From contig NZ_BMSX01000005.1 in the NCBI RefSeq assembly GCF_014649375.1, positions 62,001 through 126,000 on the forward strand: 64,000 nt of DNA. The letters run 5' to 3'. Positions within the stretch are counted from its first letter, which is position 1. Every line of letters starts with the position of its first letter. The translations under genes and the position numbers were made by a program. This document shows positions 1-7,603 of this stretch, in pieces. Below the pieces are notes generated by a model. The model was not told the origin of the DNA. It did not search any database and saw only the letters and a program-made list of their open reading frames with translations. The DNA comes from Streptomyces aurantiogriseus (lineage in GTDB: Bacteria; Actinomycetota; Actinomycetes; Streptomycetales; Streptomycetaceae).

Positions 1-397
1 GTCGGCGCGTGAGTGCCGGGGCGATGACGGCGTCGCCGCCCGCGACCGCGCGGATCCCGGCCAGGAGTTCATCGGGTTGGGCGTCCTTGAGGAGGAAGCC
101 GCTGGCTCCCGCGCGCAGGGCCGCGTGGGCGTACTCGTCCAGGTCGAAGGTGGTCAGGACGAGGACCCGGGAGCGACCGCCGGAGGCGATGATGCGGCGG
201 GTGGCTTCGATACCGTCCATGCCGGGCATCCGGACGTCCATGAGGATCACGTCGGGACGGAGTTCGGCGGCCATGCGGACGGCCTCACCGCCGTGCTCCG
301 CCTCGCCGACGACCTCGGTGCCGGGGGAACTCTCCAGGAGCATGCGGAAGCCGAAGCGCTGCAGCGGCTGGTCGTCCACGATGAGCACGGTCGTCAT
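1..397 (-). CDS. NarL/LuxR-type response regulator, N-terminal part (cut by window edge)
   Basis: Translation from the ATG at 397 gives a receiver domain: Asp-Asp near residue 8, phosphoacceptor Asp54 in the motif LMDVRMPG, a Thr-Thr pair, and the conserved Lys in FLLKD near residue 105. The output domain lies beyond the window; a NarL-type HTH is expected because the partner is a HisKA_3 kinase. The start overlaps the kinase stop (ATGA at 394-397), so the two are translationally coupled. It is the last gene seen in an operon of ABC ATPase, permease, kinase and regulator. It is a candidate to bind the paired GGTACC promoter modules at 3.7 and 4.9 kb; that is inference. Confidence 0.9.
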   Translation of the reverse strand, partial: MTTVLIVDDQPLQRFGFRMLLESSPGTEVVGEAEHGGEAVRMAAELRPDVILMDVRMPGMDGIEATRRIIASGGRSRVLVLTTFDLDEYAHAALRAGASGFLLKDAQPDELLAGIRAVAGGDAVIAPALTRR

Positions 398-1737
398 TCG
401 GCACCACCCGCGTGGGCAGGACGGTGGAGACCGCTGATCGGGCTGAGGTCGAGGACGGCCCGCACCGCCCAGCCTCCGCCGGGAGCCGGTCCTGCGGTGA
501 CAGTCCCGTTGTACAGGGCGGCGCGCTCTCTCATACCGGTCAGGCCTTGTCCTTGGTCGCGGGGTGGTTCCGGCCGGGCGGCTCCCTGAACCGGGCCGGT
601 GTCGTGGACGTCGATGCGCAGTTCCATGTCCCGGGCGGTCACCGTCAGGTCGATTCGCGTGTCGCGGCCCGCGTGTTTGAGGGCGTTGGTAAGCGCTTCC
701 TGGACGATACGGTAGACGGTCAGCTGGACACCACGGTCGAGGTTGTCCAACTCGCCGCTGGTGCGGTAGACGACCTGCGGACCGGCGGCGCGGATACGGG
801 CGCACAGGGCGTCGATGTCCGCGAGGCGGGGCTGCGGGCTGAGCTCGGCGGTGTCGGCGGTGTGCTGGTCGCGTAGGACGCCGAGGGTGCGGCGCAGTTC
901 ACCCAGTGCCTGGCGTCCGGTGTCTCCGATCATGAGCAGGGCCTGTTTGCCGCGTTCGGGGGTGAGGTCGGCCGCTCGTGCGCCGCCGTCCGCGAGGGTG
1001 ATGATGACGGAGAGGTTGTGGCCGACGATGTCGTGCATCTCGCGGGCGACTCGGGTGCGTTCGGCGGCGGCGGCCAGTTGGCTGCGCTGGTCGCGTTCGA
1101 TCTCCAGACGGGCCGCGCGGTCGTGCAGGGCCGCCAGCTGGGCGCGTCGAACGCGTACGGCGAGGCCCAGCGCGACCGCGGCGACGACGGTGGTGCCCAG
1201 GAAGAACATCCCGTCCACGATCGACACCTCGCCCCTCAGCCGCACGGCGACCAGCCCCATGGCGAGGACCGGCGCGGCGCAGGCCACGGGCAGATGGCGC
1301 GGCCGCCCGTGCAGCGCAAGGTTGTAGAGGGCGATCAGCACGGCCATCCCGGCGCGTAGCCAGACCCCCAGCGCGCACACGACGAAGAACACCGCGGCGA
1401 TCATGGCGAAGGTCATGGCAGGCCTTCTGCGCCGCCACAGCAGGGGCAGCAGCAGGCCCGCCTGCAGCGCGACCGTCCCCGGCCAGGGCAGGCGGGTGAA
1501 GTCGACGTCGAATTCCTCCGGCTGCTCCGGGGAGATCAGGTCGGGCAAGCACAGCATGGGAATCAGGACGACGACCAGACCGGCGTCCAGCAGCCACGGA
1601 CGCTTCCGGTCGATCTCCCTCAAGCGCTGCCCGATACAGGACGCCCGCCTGACCAGGGGGTGGTCCCACCTGGCCTCGATTCCTCCCGGTGACGGGTGGG
1701 AGGCCGTCCCCGGCAGGGTGGCGTCGTCGGTGCTCAT
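394..1737 (-). CDS. Sensor histidine kinase (HisKA_3 / NarX-like)
   Basis: The protein has several hydrophobic segments in its first ~195 residues, a coiled stretch, then the H-box REMHDIVGHNLSV (phospho-His about residue 235) and a C-terminal HATPase domain with an N-box (EALTNALKHA) and a G-box (GQGLTGMRERA). This is the NarL-partner class of integral-membrane kinase. I chose the ATG at 1737 (GGGGA seven bases upstream) over the in-frame ATG at 1755. The gene is coupled by ATGA to the response regulator. It is separated from the ABC permease by a strong hairpin at 1772-1812, which may reduce its expression relative to the transporter. The signal sensed cannot be told, but cell-envelope or drug stress is common for kinases paired with ABC-2 exporters. 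Confidence 0.92.
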   Translation of the reverse strand: MSTDDATLPGTASHPSPGGIEARWDHPLVRRASCIGQRLREIDRKRPWLLDAGLVVVLIPMLCLPDLISPEQPEEFDVDFTRLPWPGTVALQAGLLLPLLWRRRRPAMTFAMIAAVFFVVCALGVWLRAGMAVLIALYNLALHGRPRHLPVACAAPVLAMGLVAVRLRGEVSIVDGMFFLGTTVVAAVALGLAVRVRRAQLAALHDRAARLEIERDQRSQLAAAAERTRVAREMHDIVGHNLSVIITLADGGARAADLTPERGKQALLMIGDTGRQALGELRRTLGVLRDQHTADTAELSPQPRLADIDALCARIRAAGPQVVYRTSGELDNLDRGVQLTVYRIVQEALTNALKHAGRDTRIDLTVTARDMELRIDVHDTGPVQGAARPEPPRDQGQGLTGMRERAALYNGTVTAGPAPGGGWAVRAVLDLSPISGLHRPAHAGGAE

Positions 1738-1771
1738 GGGGTGTCCCCTGTCCATCGTGGCTCAGAACGGC

Positions 1772-1812
1772 CGGGCGGTGCGGTACCGGCCAGGCCGGTA
1801 CCGCACCGCCCG
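1772..1812 (-). terminator. Perfect 19-bp hairpin between transporter and kinase genes
   Basis: Arms 1772-1790 and 1794-1812 are exact inverted complements around a 3-base loop. There is no T-run, as usual in Streptomyces terminators. It lies between the permease stop (1828) and the kinase start (1737), so it could end or attenuate transcription after the transporter genes. Each arm carries a GGTACC hexamer, the same core as in the upstream promoter modules, so a DNA-binding role is an alternative. Confidence 0.65.
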
Positions 1813-1827
1813 AGAGGAAGGGCCGGG

Positions 1828-2697
1828 TTACGCATCTTTCCGCACCAGACGGTACGCGGCGCCGGCCAGTGCGAGCGCGCTCCAGCCGAGCAGGACCAGG
1901 AGTCCGGCGGTGGGCGACAGGCTCGCCGCGTCGTGGGTCAGCGAGTACAGCGACTCACCCGCGTTGGTGGGCAGGTACTTGTTGACGTCGTCCTCCCACG
2001 AGTTGGGCAGCAGCGAGGTCAGATTGGGTACCAGCATCAGCGTGCCGACCAGGACGGAGATGCCGCCCGCGACGGAGCGGAACAGCGCGCCCAGCGCGGT
2101 GCCGATCACGGCGATCAGGCCGAGGTACACACCCGCGCCCAGCAGGCTGCGGACGACGCCGGAGTCGGACAGCGAGAGTTCCGCCGCGGTGCCGGAGACC
2201 AGTTCGTTCCCGATCAGGAAGGCGACCAAGGCGCCGATGGTGCCGACGGCGAAAGTGACCAGTCCGAACACCGCCGACTTCGACCACAGCACCGGCAGCC
2301 GGCGCGGGACGGCGGCGAGTGTGGAGCGGATCATGCCGGTGGAGTACTCGCCGGCGGTGACCATCACGCCCAGAATGCCGAACGCCATCTGCGCGAGGGA
2401 GATACCGAACAGGGACAGGCCCAGCGCGTCGGCGTTGCTCAGGTCCCCGCCCGGTCCGCCGTCGTCGAGGCCGCTGCCGGACCCGTACTGCGCGGCGGCG
2501 ATGACACCGAACGCGATCAGGAACACCAGGCCCAGGGCCAGGGTGATCCAGGTGGAACGAAGGGTCCACAGTTTGGCCCACTCCGAGCGCAGCACCCGCA
2601 GTCCGGTGACCTTGTACCGCGGACGTGCCGGCTGTGCGGCCTCGGGCGAGGACGGGGACGTCGTGGTGGCGTTGTGGGTCTCGGTCATCGTGGTCAT
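1828..2697 (-). CDS. ABC-2 type transporter permease
   Basis: This 289-residue protein has a hydrophilic start (Thr/Ser-rich to about residue 30) followed by about six membrane segments, typical of the ABC-2 permeases that pair with NatA/DrrA-like ATPases. The ATG at 2697 overlaps the ATPase stop (ATGA), so the two are translationally coupled and form one exporter in the cytoplasmic membrane. The usual substrates of the family are hydrophobic drugs, antibiotics or lipids; the sequence does not identify the substrate here. The open frame continues upstream inside the ATPase gene, but that part is a shadow. Confidence 0.9.
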   Translation of the reverse strand: MTTMTETHNATTTSPSSPEAAQPARPRYKVTGLRVLRSEWAKLWTLRSTWITLALGLVFLIAFGVIAAAQYGSGSGLDDGGPGGDLSNADALGLSLFGISLAQMAFGILGVMVTAGEYSTGMIRSTLAAVPRRLPVLWSKSAVFGLVTFAVGTIGALVAFLIGNELVSGTAAELSLSDSGVVRSLLGAGVYLGLIAVIGTALGALFRSVAGGISVLVGTLMLVPNLTSLLPNSWEDDVNKYLPTNAGESLYSLTHDAASLSPTAGLLVLLGWSALALAGAAYRLVRKDA

Positions 2698-3629
2698 GCC
2701 GCCCTCCCAGGGGTGTCGACGGTGGAGGCGCCGTGGTACTCGACGGCGTCGTGGGTCAGTTCCATGAACGCCTGCTCCAGGGAGACGGTCCTGGAGCTGA
2801 GCTCGAACAGGGGGATGCCGTGCTCGGCGGCCTTGAGGCCGATGGCACGCGCGGACAGGCCGGCCACGTGCAGATGATCGGAGCCGACCTCGCCGGTGAT
2901 CTCGACACCGGGGCCGGAGAGAACCTCCCGCAGACGGGCGGGCTGGTCGCAGGCCACGGTCACGGCGTCCCCGCCGTACTGGCGCACCAGTTCCTGCACG
3001 GTGGTGTCGGCCAGCAGACGTCCGCGTCCGACGATGATCAGGTGATCGGCGACCAGTGCCATCTCGCTCATGAGGTGGGAGGAGACGAAGACGGTACGGC
3101 CCTCTTCGGCAAGCCCGGTCAGCAGGTTGCGGATCCACAGCACGCCGTCGGGGTCCAGCCCGTTGACCGGTTCGTCGAGCATGACGGTGGCCGGATCGCC
3201 CAGCAGCGCCGCGGCGATGCCCAGCCGCTGCCCCATGCCGAGGGAGAAGGCACCGGCGCGCTTCTTGGCCACCGCCTGCAGCCCGGTCATCTCGATGACC
3301 TCCTCCACCCGGCGGCGCGGAATGCCGTGGGTGTGGGCCTGCACCATCAGGTGGTCGAACGCGGACCGGCCCGGGTGGATCGACTTGGCCTCCAAAAGCG
3401 CGCCGATCTCCTGCAACGGCGCGGAGTGGCGGTCATAGCGCTTGCCGTTGACCGTCACACTGCCGCTGGACGGTGCGTCCAGGCCGACGATCATGCGCAT
3501 GGTGGTGGACTTGCCGGCCCCGTTCGGGCCGAGGAATCCGGTGACGGTACCGGGCTTGACGACGAAGTCCAGGCGGTCGACCGCCGTCTTCTCGCCGTAC
3601 CGCTTCGTCAGTTGCTGTGCTTCGATCAT
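2694..3629 (-). CDS. ABC transporter ATP-binding protein (DrrA/NatA-like)
   Basis: The nucleotide-binding domain shows Walker A (GPNGAGKST near residue 35), a signature-like LGMGQR, Walker B with catalytic Glu (MLDEP), and a D-loop. A C-terminal extension of about 80 residues is typical of the DrrA-type exporter ATPases. I chose the ATG at 3629 (GAGG eight bases upstream); a GTG at 3635 is possible. It powers the coupled permease and is the first gene of the transporter/two-component operon. Its upstream region at 3683-3759 holds a promoter module duplicated in front of the gtrA-like gene, which implies shared control. Confidence 0.93.
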   Translation of the reverse strand: MIEAQQLTKRYGEKTAVDRLDFVVKPGTVTGFLGPNGAGKSTTMRMIVGLDAPSSGSVTVNGKRYDRHSAPLQEIGALLEAKSIHPGRSAFDHLMVQAHTHGIPRRRVEEVIEMTGLQAVAKKRAGAFSLGMGQRLGIAAALLGDPATVMLDEPVNGLDPDGVLWIRNLLTGLAEEGRTVFVSSHLMSEMALVADHLIIVGRGRLLADTTVQELVRQYGGDAVTVACDQPARLREVLSGPGVEITGEVGSDHLHVAGLSARAIGLKAAEHGIPLFELSSRTVSLEQAFMELTHDAVEYHGASTVDTPGRAA

Positions 3630-3682
3630 GGTCACTACCTCGCATCTGGCTATTGGCCCCTACCGGGCTTCGTTCACCAGAA

Positions 3683-3759
3683 ACGCTAGGAGTCCGGGAG
3701 CCGCGCATCTTGGTACCCAGGGGAGCAATGACGCGGACGCGGTGGTACCGCGGTACCAC
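3683..3759 (-). promoter_or_regulatory. Promoter/operator module 1 (TAGCGT -10, GGTACCC, GTGGTACCGCGGTACCAC)
   Basis: On the minus strand a TAGCGT -10 lies at 3688-3683. A GGTACCC box begins at 3712 and a perfect 18-bp palindrome, GTGGTACCGCGGTACCAC, covers 3742-3759. The same three elements occur at 4912-4988 with identical spacing (29 and 30 bases). This is a strong candidate for a regulated promoter of the ABC/two-component operon. The binding protein is inferred, most simply the operon's own response regulator. Confidence 0.75.
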
Positions 3760-4155
3760 CTGGAGTGGAACGTCCGTACCGGCCCCGGCACTTGTCTGGT
3801 CGCCGCCTGCCGTGGTCGGGAAGTGGGACAGTGCGTCCTCCCGCGCGCGGAACGGCGGCGGAGCGACTCCCATTACGCGGTGACCGGACGAGGTCCCGCC
3901 ACGGAGGCCGTGCTCTGCGGGCACGCCGGACGGTGACCACCTGCGATGCCTCCGCACCCGTACCGACACCAGGTACTGGTGGTCATCGCGGGAACCGACA
4001 CACTGCTCCGGGCCCGCATCGCACGACGACCAAGGAGCCGGCGCCGGCCAAGCGCCGTCTTCCGGCCCCGGTCCGTGATCACTGCACACCGCCTGCCGCA
4101 CCGTCGCCGACCACCTGGCACCGGCCGGCGGGGACCCCCGGCACGGCCCCCGCGG
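3760..4155. other. Intergenic, no gene recognised
   Basis: The open frames here are long only because of GC bias. None has a plausible start with ribosome binding site or a recognisable family motif. Apart from the promoter module at its left edge I see nothing in this stretch. Confidence 0.6.
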
Positions 4156-4860
4156 TCAGCCCGGCACCGGACACCTCACGCCGGAGGAGGCGCCAGGTGT
4201 GCTCGCGGCCGGACTCATCGCTCTCGCCGCTGCCAACTGACCCGAACCGCGCCACTGGTCGGCCGACGCACCGTGCCAGCGGGCTGACCGGGTGGGCGGC
4301 GCGCCCGCTTCGGCGAGGGACTCGTCGCTGCCGAGGCCGGTCGGCTTGCTGGGATCGTCCTCCGGTTGGAACGGACTCCGCGCCCGCACTTCGGCGGTGT
4401 TCCGACTGTCGGCGAAGACGACCAGGCGCAGCACCAGGAAGCGTCCTATTCCGGCGGCCCCGGAGGCACCGAGATAGACGGCCTGCTGCCAGAACATCCC
4501 GGCCGACGGTTGCAGCGCGTCGAGTGTGAGCACCGCGGCGGTGGTCACCACGTATGCGGCCGTGGCCGACCCCGCGGACTGCAGGTGCCGGCGCCATCCT
4601 GCACGCCGTCCGGTCCTGAAAGTGACGAGTGCGTGGAGTTCCGTGCACAGCAGGGTCGTGACGACTGTGATCAGCGCGTTCGCCACAGGCCACGGCAACA
4701 GCTCGGCCGTCCACGGCACCGCGGCGCTGGCGGCGAGACTGACTCCGCCGCCGCACAGGACGAACCAGGCGAAGGAGGCGAGTGGGCTGCGAGCAGCCGG
4801 CGCCGGGTGTGTGTCGTCCGTGCCGGTCTGGATCCACTCAGTGCTCTGCGGCCCTGTCAT
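4156..4860 (-). CDS. GtrA-like membrane protein
   Basis: The 234-residue protein has four hydrophobic segments (roughly residues 28-50, 55-75, 95-115, 120-145) and the GtrA-type ending of the last helix (GRFLVLRLVVFADS). It then has an unusually long, polar, probably cytoplasmic tail of about 80 residues. GtrA-family proteins act in membrane steps of glycan or lipid-linked sugar transfer. The gene is monocistronic and is preceded by promoter module 2, a near copy of the ABC-operon module. This suggests both belong to one envelope-related response. The C-terminal tail is not typical of the family and may be partly out of register. Confidence 0.75.
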   Translation of the reverse strand: MTGPQSTEWIQTGTDDTHPAPAARSPLASFAWFVLCGGGVSLAASAAVPWTAELLPWPVANALITVVTTLLCTELHALVTFRTGRRAGWRRHLQSAGSATAAYVVTTAAVLTLDALQPSAGMFWQQAVYLGASGAAGIGRFLVLRLVVFADSRNTAEVRARSPFQPEDDPSKPTGLGSDESLAEAGAPPTRSARWHGASADQWRGSGQLAAARAMSPAASTPGASSGVRCPVPG

Positions 4861-4911
4861 TGTTTCCCCCTGCGCCCGGGGACCGATCCCCTCCTGGCTT
4901 GCTTTCCTGCC

Positions 4912-4988
4912 ACGCTAGGAGTCGGTGAATCGGAAACGGTGGTACCCGCGGGGTCAATGACGGCCCGGCCGTGGTACTGCGGTACCAC
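4912..4988 (-). promoter_or_regulatory. Promoter/operator module 2 (TAGCGT -10, GGTACCC, GTGGTACTGCGGTACCAC)
   Basis: The minus-strand TAGCGT lies at 4917-4912, GGTACCC starts at 4941, and the near-perfect palindrome GTGGTACTGCGGTACCAC covers 4971-4988. The distances -10 to box (29) and box to palindrome (30) are exactly those of module 1. Flanking bases such as CTAGGAGTC and TCAATGACG/GCAATGACG are also shared. It should drive the gtrA-like gene. Confidence 0.75.
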
Positions 4989-5089
4989 GGCCGGGCAGTG
5001 GGAGCATTCCCGCGCCGCGTGTCCTGCCGAGTCCCGAGGTCTCCGGCTGCGCGGTGGGCCCCGCCGCCCTGCCGAGTCGGCGATGGCAG

Positions 5090-5269
5090 TACCCAAGAAA
5101 GGCGAGGGAGACGGGGTTTGGCCGCAGGACGGTCCGCAAGTACCTCTCGGCCCAGGGGCTGGCTGCGCCGCCGCGCCGCACGTCGAACGACCAGCACCGA
5201 GGCCGGATCGTCGATGAGGTCGCACCACTGATCGACGCGATGCTGCGGTCCGAGATCCTTGTGACGTAG
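5090..5269 (+). pseudogene. Remnant of an IS21-type transposase (IstA-like) N-terminus
   Basis: A short frame ending at 5269 contains an HTH-like piece (GFGRRTVRKYLSAQG) followed by RGRIVDEVAPLIDAMLRSEI. This matches the early part of IS21 IstA proteins, where a helix-turn-helix precedes the Pro-rich linker and the segment before the catalytic core. Nothing of the DDE domain, IstB or terminal repeats remains. It is a decayed fragment, and the assignment rests on motif memory only. Confidence 0.45.
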
Positions 5270-5279
5270 GGTCCTGTCG

Positions 5280-6026
5280 TCATTCCAGCCCGCGCCTGCC
5301 CGGCGCCCAGAACGGCTTGGTGAGGACCGACCGCCGGTCCCAGCCTGCCTCCCGCACGAGCACCTGCCGCACCGCTTGCACGGTCCGCGCCTCCCCGGCG
5401 ACATACGCGACGCCGCCGGGCGGAGGAGCGAGTCGTCGTACCGAGGCCGGCAGCGATGTATCGCCCCTGACCAGCCAGTCGAGGCGGGCGCCGTGGGCAA
5501 GCGGCAGCCGGTCCGCCGGCGTCTCCGTCTCCACGCAGCCCGAGACCCGTGCGCCCTCGGGGAGCGCGGCCAGCATCGCCCCGAAAGCGACGGCCGCAGT
5601 CTCGTCCCCGGCGAAGACATGGTGCGTGGCGTCCGGGCGCAGCACGAAGGAGCCCTCCGGCCTGCTCAGCCGCACCTGGTCTCCCACCTCGGCGGTCCGC
5701 CCCCACCGGGCGCCGGGCCCGGCGCCCGGATGATCCAGCACGCACAGTTCGACGGCACCGGCGGGTTCGTAGTGCCACACCGAGTACGTACGCCGGGTCA
5801 GCCCGTTGCCCACCAGTACGCGCACCTGCTGTCCGGGCCGCACCGCCAGCCCGGCGAGCGCGTCGCCCTCGATACGGAGCCGGCGCATGCGGGCGGCGAT
5901 CGGCTCGGTGGCCGTGACGGTTCCGCGCAGCATCAGCAGGTCGAGGACGGGATCCAGCAGGGCGGGCATGGCGAGCTCCGGGTGGGAGAGGGACAACCGG
6001 GCGACGAGGGAGGGGAGTTCTGACAC
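5280..6026 (-). CDS. Siderophore-interacting protein (NAD(P)H:flavin ferric-siderophore reductase)
   Basis: At 248 residues this fits the ViuB/YqjH family. The FAD-binding beta-barrel has the motif RTYSVWHY near residue 78, GDETAAVA marks the NAD(P)H domain, and YVAGEART and KPFWAPGR lie near the C-terminus. These cytoplasmic enzymes reduce Fe(III) in imported siderophores to release iron. No siderophore genes or iron-box operator are visible next to it, so it probably acts as a stand-alone reductase. The downstream neighbour is the IS21 remnant. Confidence 0.9.
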   Translation of the reverse strand: MSELPSLVARLSLSHPELAMPALLDPVLDLLMLRGTVTATEPIAARMRRLRIEGDALAGLAVRPGQQVRVLVGNGLTRRTYSVWHYEPAGAVELCVLDHPGAGPGARWGRTAEVGDQVRLSRPEGSFVLRPDATHHVFAGDETAAVAFGAMLAALPEGARVSGCVETETPADRLPLAHGARLDWLVRGDTSLPASVRRLAPPPGGVAYVAGEARTVQAVRQVLVREAGWDRRSVLTKPFWAPGRRGLE

Positions 6027-6105
6027 GATCGGGTGGAGGCGGGCCTTGGCACAGGTGGCCGGGCGGCCTGACCAGCGGGGCGGACGTGGCCGGGCCGGCG
6101 CGTGG

Positions 6106-6528
6106 TCAGCGCACCGAGCTCAGTGGCATGACCCTGCGGTACGTCGGCACCGCGATCGCCGCGACCGCGACGTGCATCAGGAGCAGTGCCACCACACCGG
6201 TCACCTCGCCGTCGCCGAACTGGAAGAAGTCCGGAACGAAGGAGACCACGACGACCGAGGGGACGAGCCGGCGGAGCAGCCGTTCGGGATCGCGGGAAAA
6301 CCTGCGGACGACGGCCCATCCGACGGTTCCTCCCAGCACTCCCAGCGTGGTCAGGAAGATGTACGACGAGGGCTCCAACGGGTCGAAGTCATCCGGTGCA
6401 CCCAGCGCGTGCGCCAGCACCGCGATCAGCGCGTTCACCAAAGAGGACAGCAGGATGGCGATGACCACACCTCCCGCCACCACGAGCGGACCCCGACGTG
6501 AGGGAAGCGTCTCAGAGACAGGGGACAT
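6106..6528 (-). CDS. Small DUF6069-like membrane protein
   Basis: The 140-residue protein is predicted to have four hydrophobic helices (about 15-38, 55-75, 85-103, 110-130). It resembles the DUF6069 group of small actinobacterial membrane proteins, which have no known function. It lies between lgt and the siderophore reductase on the same strand, with a 77-bp gap to the latter, so co-transcription is possible. No catalytic motif is visible. Confidence 0.7.
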   Translation of the reverse strand: MSPVSETLPSRRGPLVVAGGVVIAILLSSLVNALIAVLAHALGAPDDFDPLEPSSYIFLTTLGVLGGTVGWAVVRRFSRDPERLLRRLVPSVVVVSFVPDFFQFGDGEVTGVVALLLMHVAVAAIAVPTYRRVMPLSSVR

Positions 6529-6558
6529 GGCAACTCCAGATTGTGAGAGGGAACATGG

Positions 6559-7425
6559 TCAGTTCTTGGCGCTACTGGTGGCGTCCACTTGCTGAAGGAG
6601 ACGGCCGGCGTTGACGCCGGTACGCCTGTCGGCTGCGCGCCGTGTCGCAGCCAGGAGATAGGTGACGGCAGCTGCGAAGACCAGCAGGGCGGTCCAGTCG
6701 TTCAGGCGCAGGCCGAGGATGTGGTGGGCCTCGTCCACCCGCAGGTACTCGATCCAGAAGCGGCCGACGGTGTACGCGGCGGCGTACACGGCGAACGTCC
6801 GGCCCCGGTCGAGGCGGAAGCGGCGATCCGCCCACACGACCAGGGCGACCACCCCAAGACACCACAACGACTCGTACAGGAACGCGGGATGGTAAGTGGC
6901 CAGGTCCGGGGTGGCCTCCGGCCGGTGTGCGGGGTCGATCTCCAGGGCCCAGGGGAGGGTGGTGGCCCGCCCGTACAGTTCCTGGTTGAACCAGTTGCCC
7001 CAGCGGCCGATGGCCTGGCCCAGCGCGATGCCGGGAGCGACGGCGTCGGCGAACGCGGACAGGGCAACGCCCTTGCGGCGGCAGCCGATCCAGGCTCCGA
7101 GAGCCCCGCCGGCGATGGCACCCCAGATGCCGATGCCTCCGTCCCAGACGAACAGGGCTTTGAGGGGATCGCCGCCTTTGCCGAAGTACGGCTCGCTGGA
7201 CGTGATCACGTGGTAGAGGCGGGCGCCGACCACGCCGAACGGGACCGCCCACAGGGCGATGTCCGTCACGACGGTCTTCTCTCCGCCGCGTGCGGCCCAG
7301 CGACGGCCGCCCAGCCACACCGCGGCGGCGATGCCGAGGATCAGCATCAGTGAGTAGCCGCGCAGCGGCAGCGGCCCCAGGTGGACCTCACTGATGGACG
7401 GGCTGGGAATGAAGGCCAGGTTCAC
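6559..7425 (-). CDS. lgt: Prolipoprotein diacylglyceryl transferase Lgt
   Basis: The 288-residue polytopic membrane protein carries the Lgt signature region (GRWGNWFNQELYG around residue 140), the early PLPLRGYSLM segment, the invariant HPAFLYES stretch and the later GRFWIEYLRVDE. Lgt transfers diacylglycerol from phosphatidylglycerol to the lipobox Cys of preprolipoproteins. Streptomyces often carry more than one lgt gene, so this may be a second copy. It is transcribed away from the histidine kinase at 7604. The intergenic region contains a 16-bp palindrome. Confidence 0.95.
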   Translation of the reverse strand: MNLAFIPSPSISEVHLGPLPLRGYSLMLILGIAAAVWLGGRRWAARGGEKTVVTDIALWAVPFGVVGARLYHVITSSEPYFGKGGDPLKALFVWDGGIGIWGAIAGGALGAWIGCRRKGVALSAFADAVAPGIALGQAIGRWGNWFNQELYGRATTLPWALEIDPAHRPEATPDLATYHPAFLYESLWCLGVVALVVWADRRFRLDRGRTFAVYAAAYTVGRFWIEYLRVDEAHHILGLRLNDWTALLVFAAAVTYLLAATRRAADRRTGVNAGRLLQQVDATSSAKN

Positions 7426-7529
7426 TGGTGGTTCCTCACAAGGTGCGGTGGAGAGAAGGCCGTCGGCCGCGGGGCTGATCGTCGCCGCCCGCGCCCGTCC
7501 CGCACATCGACCGATCGACGCGCCCTTCG

Positions 7530-7545
7530 TCCACCGATCGGTGGA
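7530..7545. promoter_or_regulatory. 16-bp palindrome TCCACCGATCGGTGGA between lgt and a two-component system
   Basis: The sequence is a perfect inverted repeat in the 178-bp divergent region. A related CGATCGA run lies at 7512-7518. It could be an operator for the response regulator encoded at 8827 or for lgt. The assignment is positional only. Confidence 0.45.
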
Positions 7546-7603
7546 CCCGCCCCCACTGGCCGGCTGATTCTCCCGCTACGCGGCTGCGCCTACTCTGATG
7601 GTC

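Noticed and set aside
1828..3138. A single 436-residue minus-strand frame covering the permease and part of the ATPase gene
   Set aside because: Only the part from the ATG at 2697 has permease-like sequence. The upstream part is antisense-free filler overlapping the well-supported ATPase frame.
3765..4529. Plus-strand frame of 254 residues between the ABC operon and the GtrA gene
   Set aside because: Composition is Arg/Pro/Thr filler without motifs, and it overlaps the GtrA-like gene antisense.
5280..6026. Considered part of a siderophore biosynthesis or uptake locus
   Set aside because: No NRPS, NIS synthetase or siderophore ABC transporter genes are next to it.
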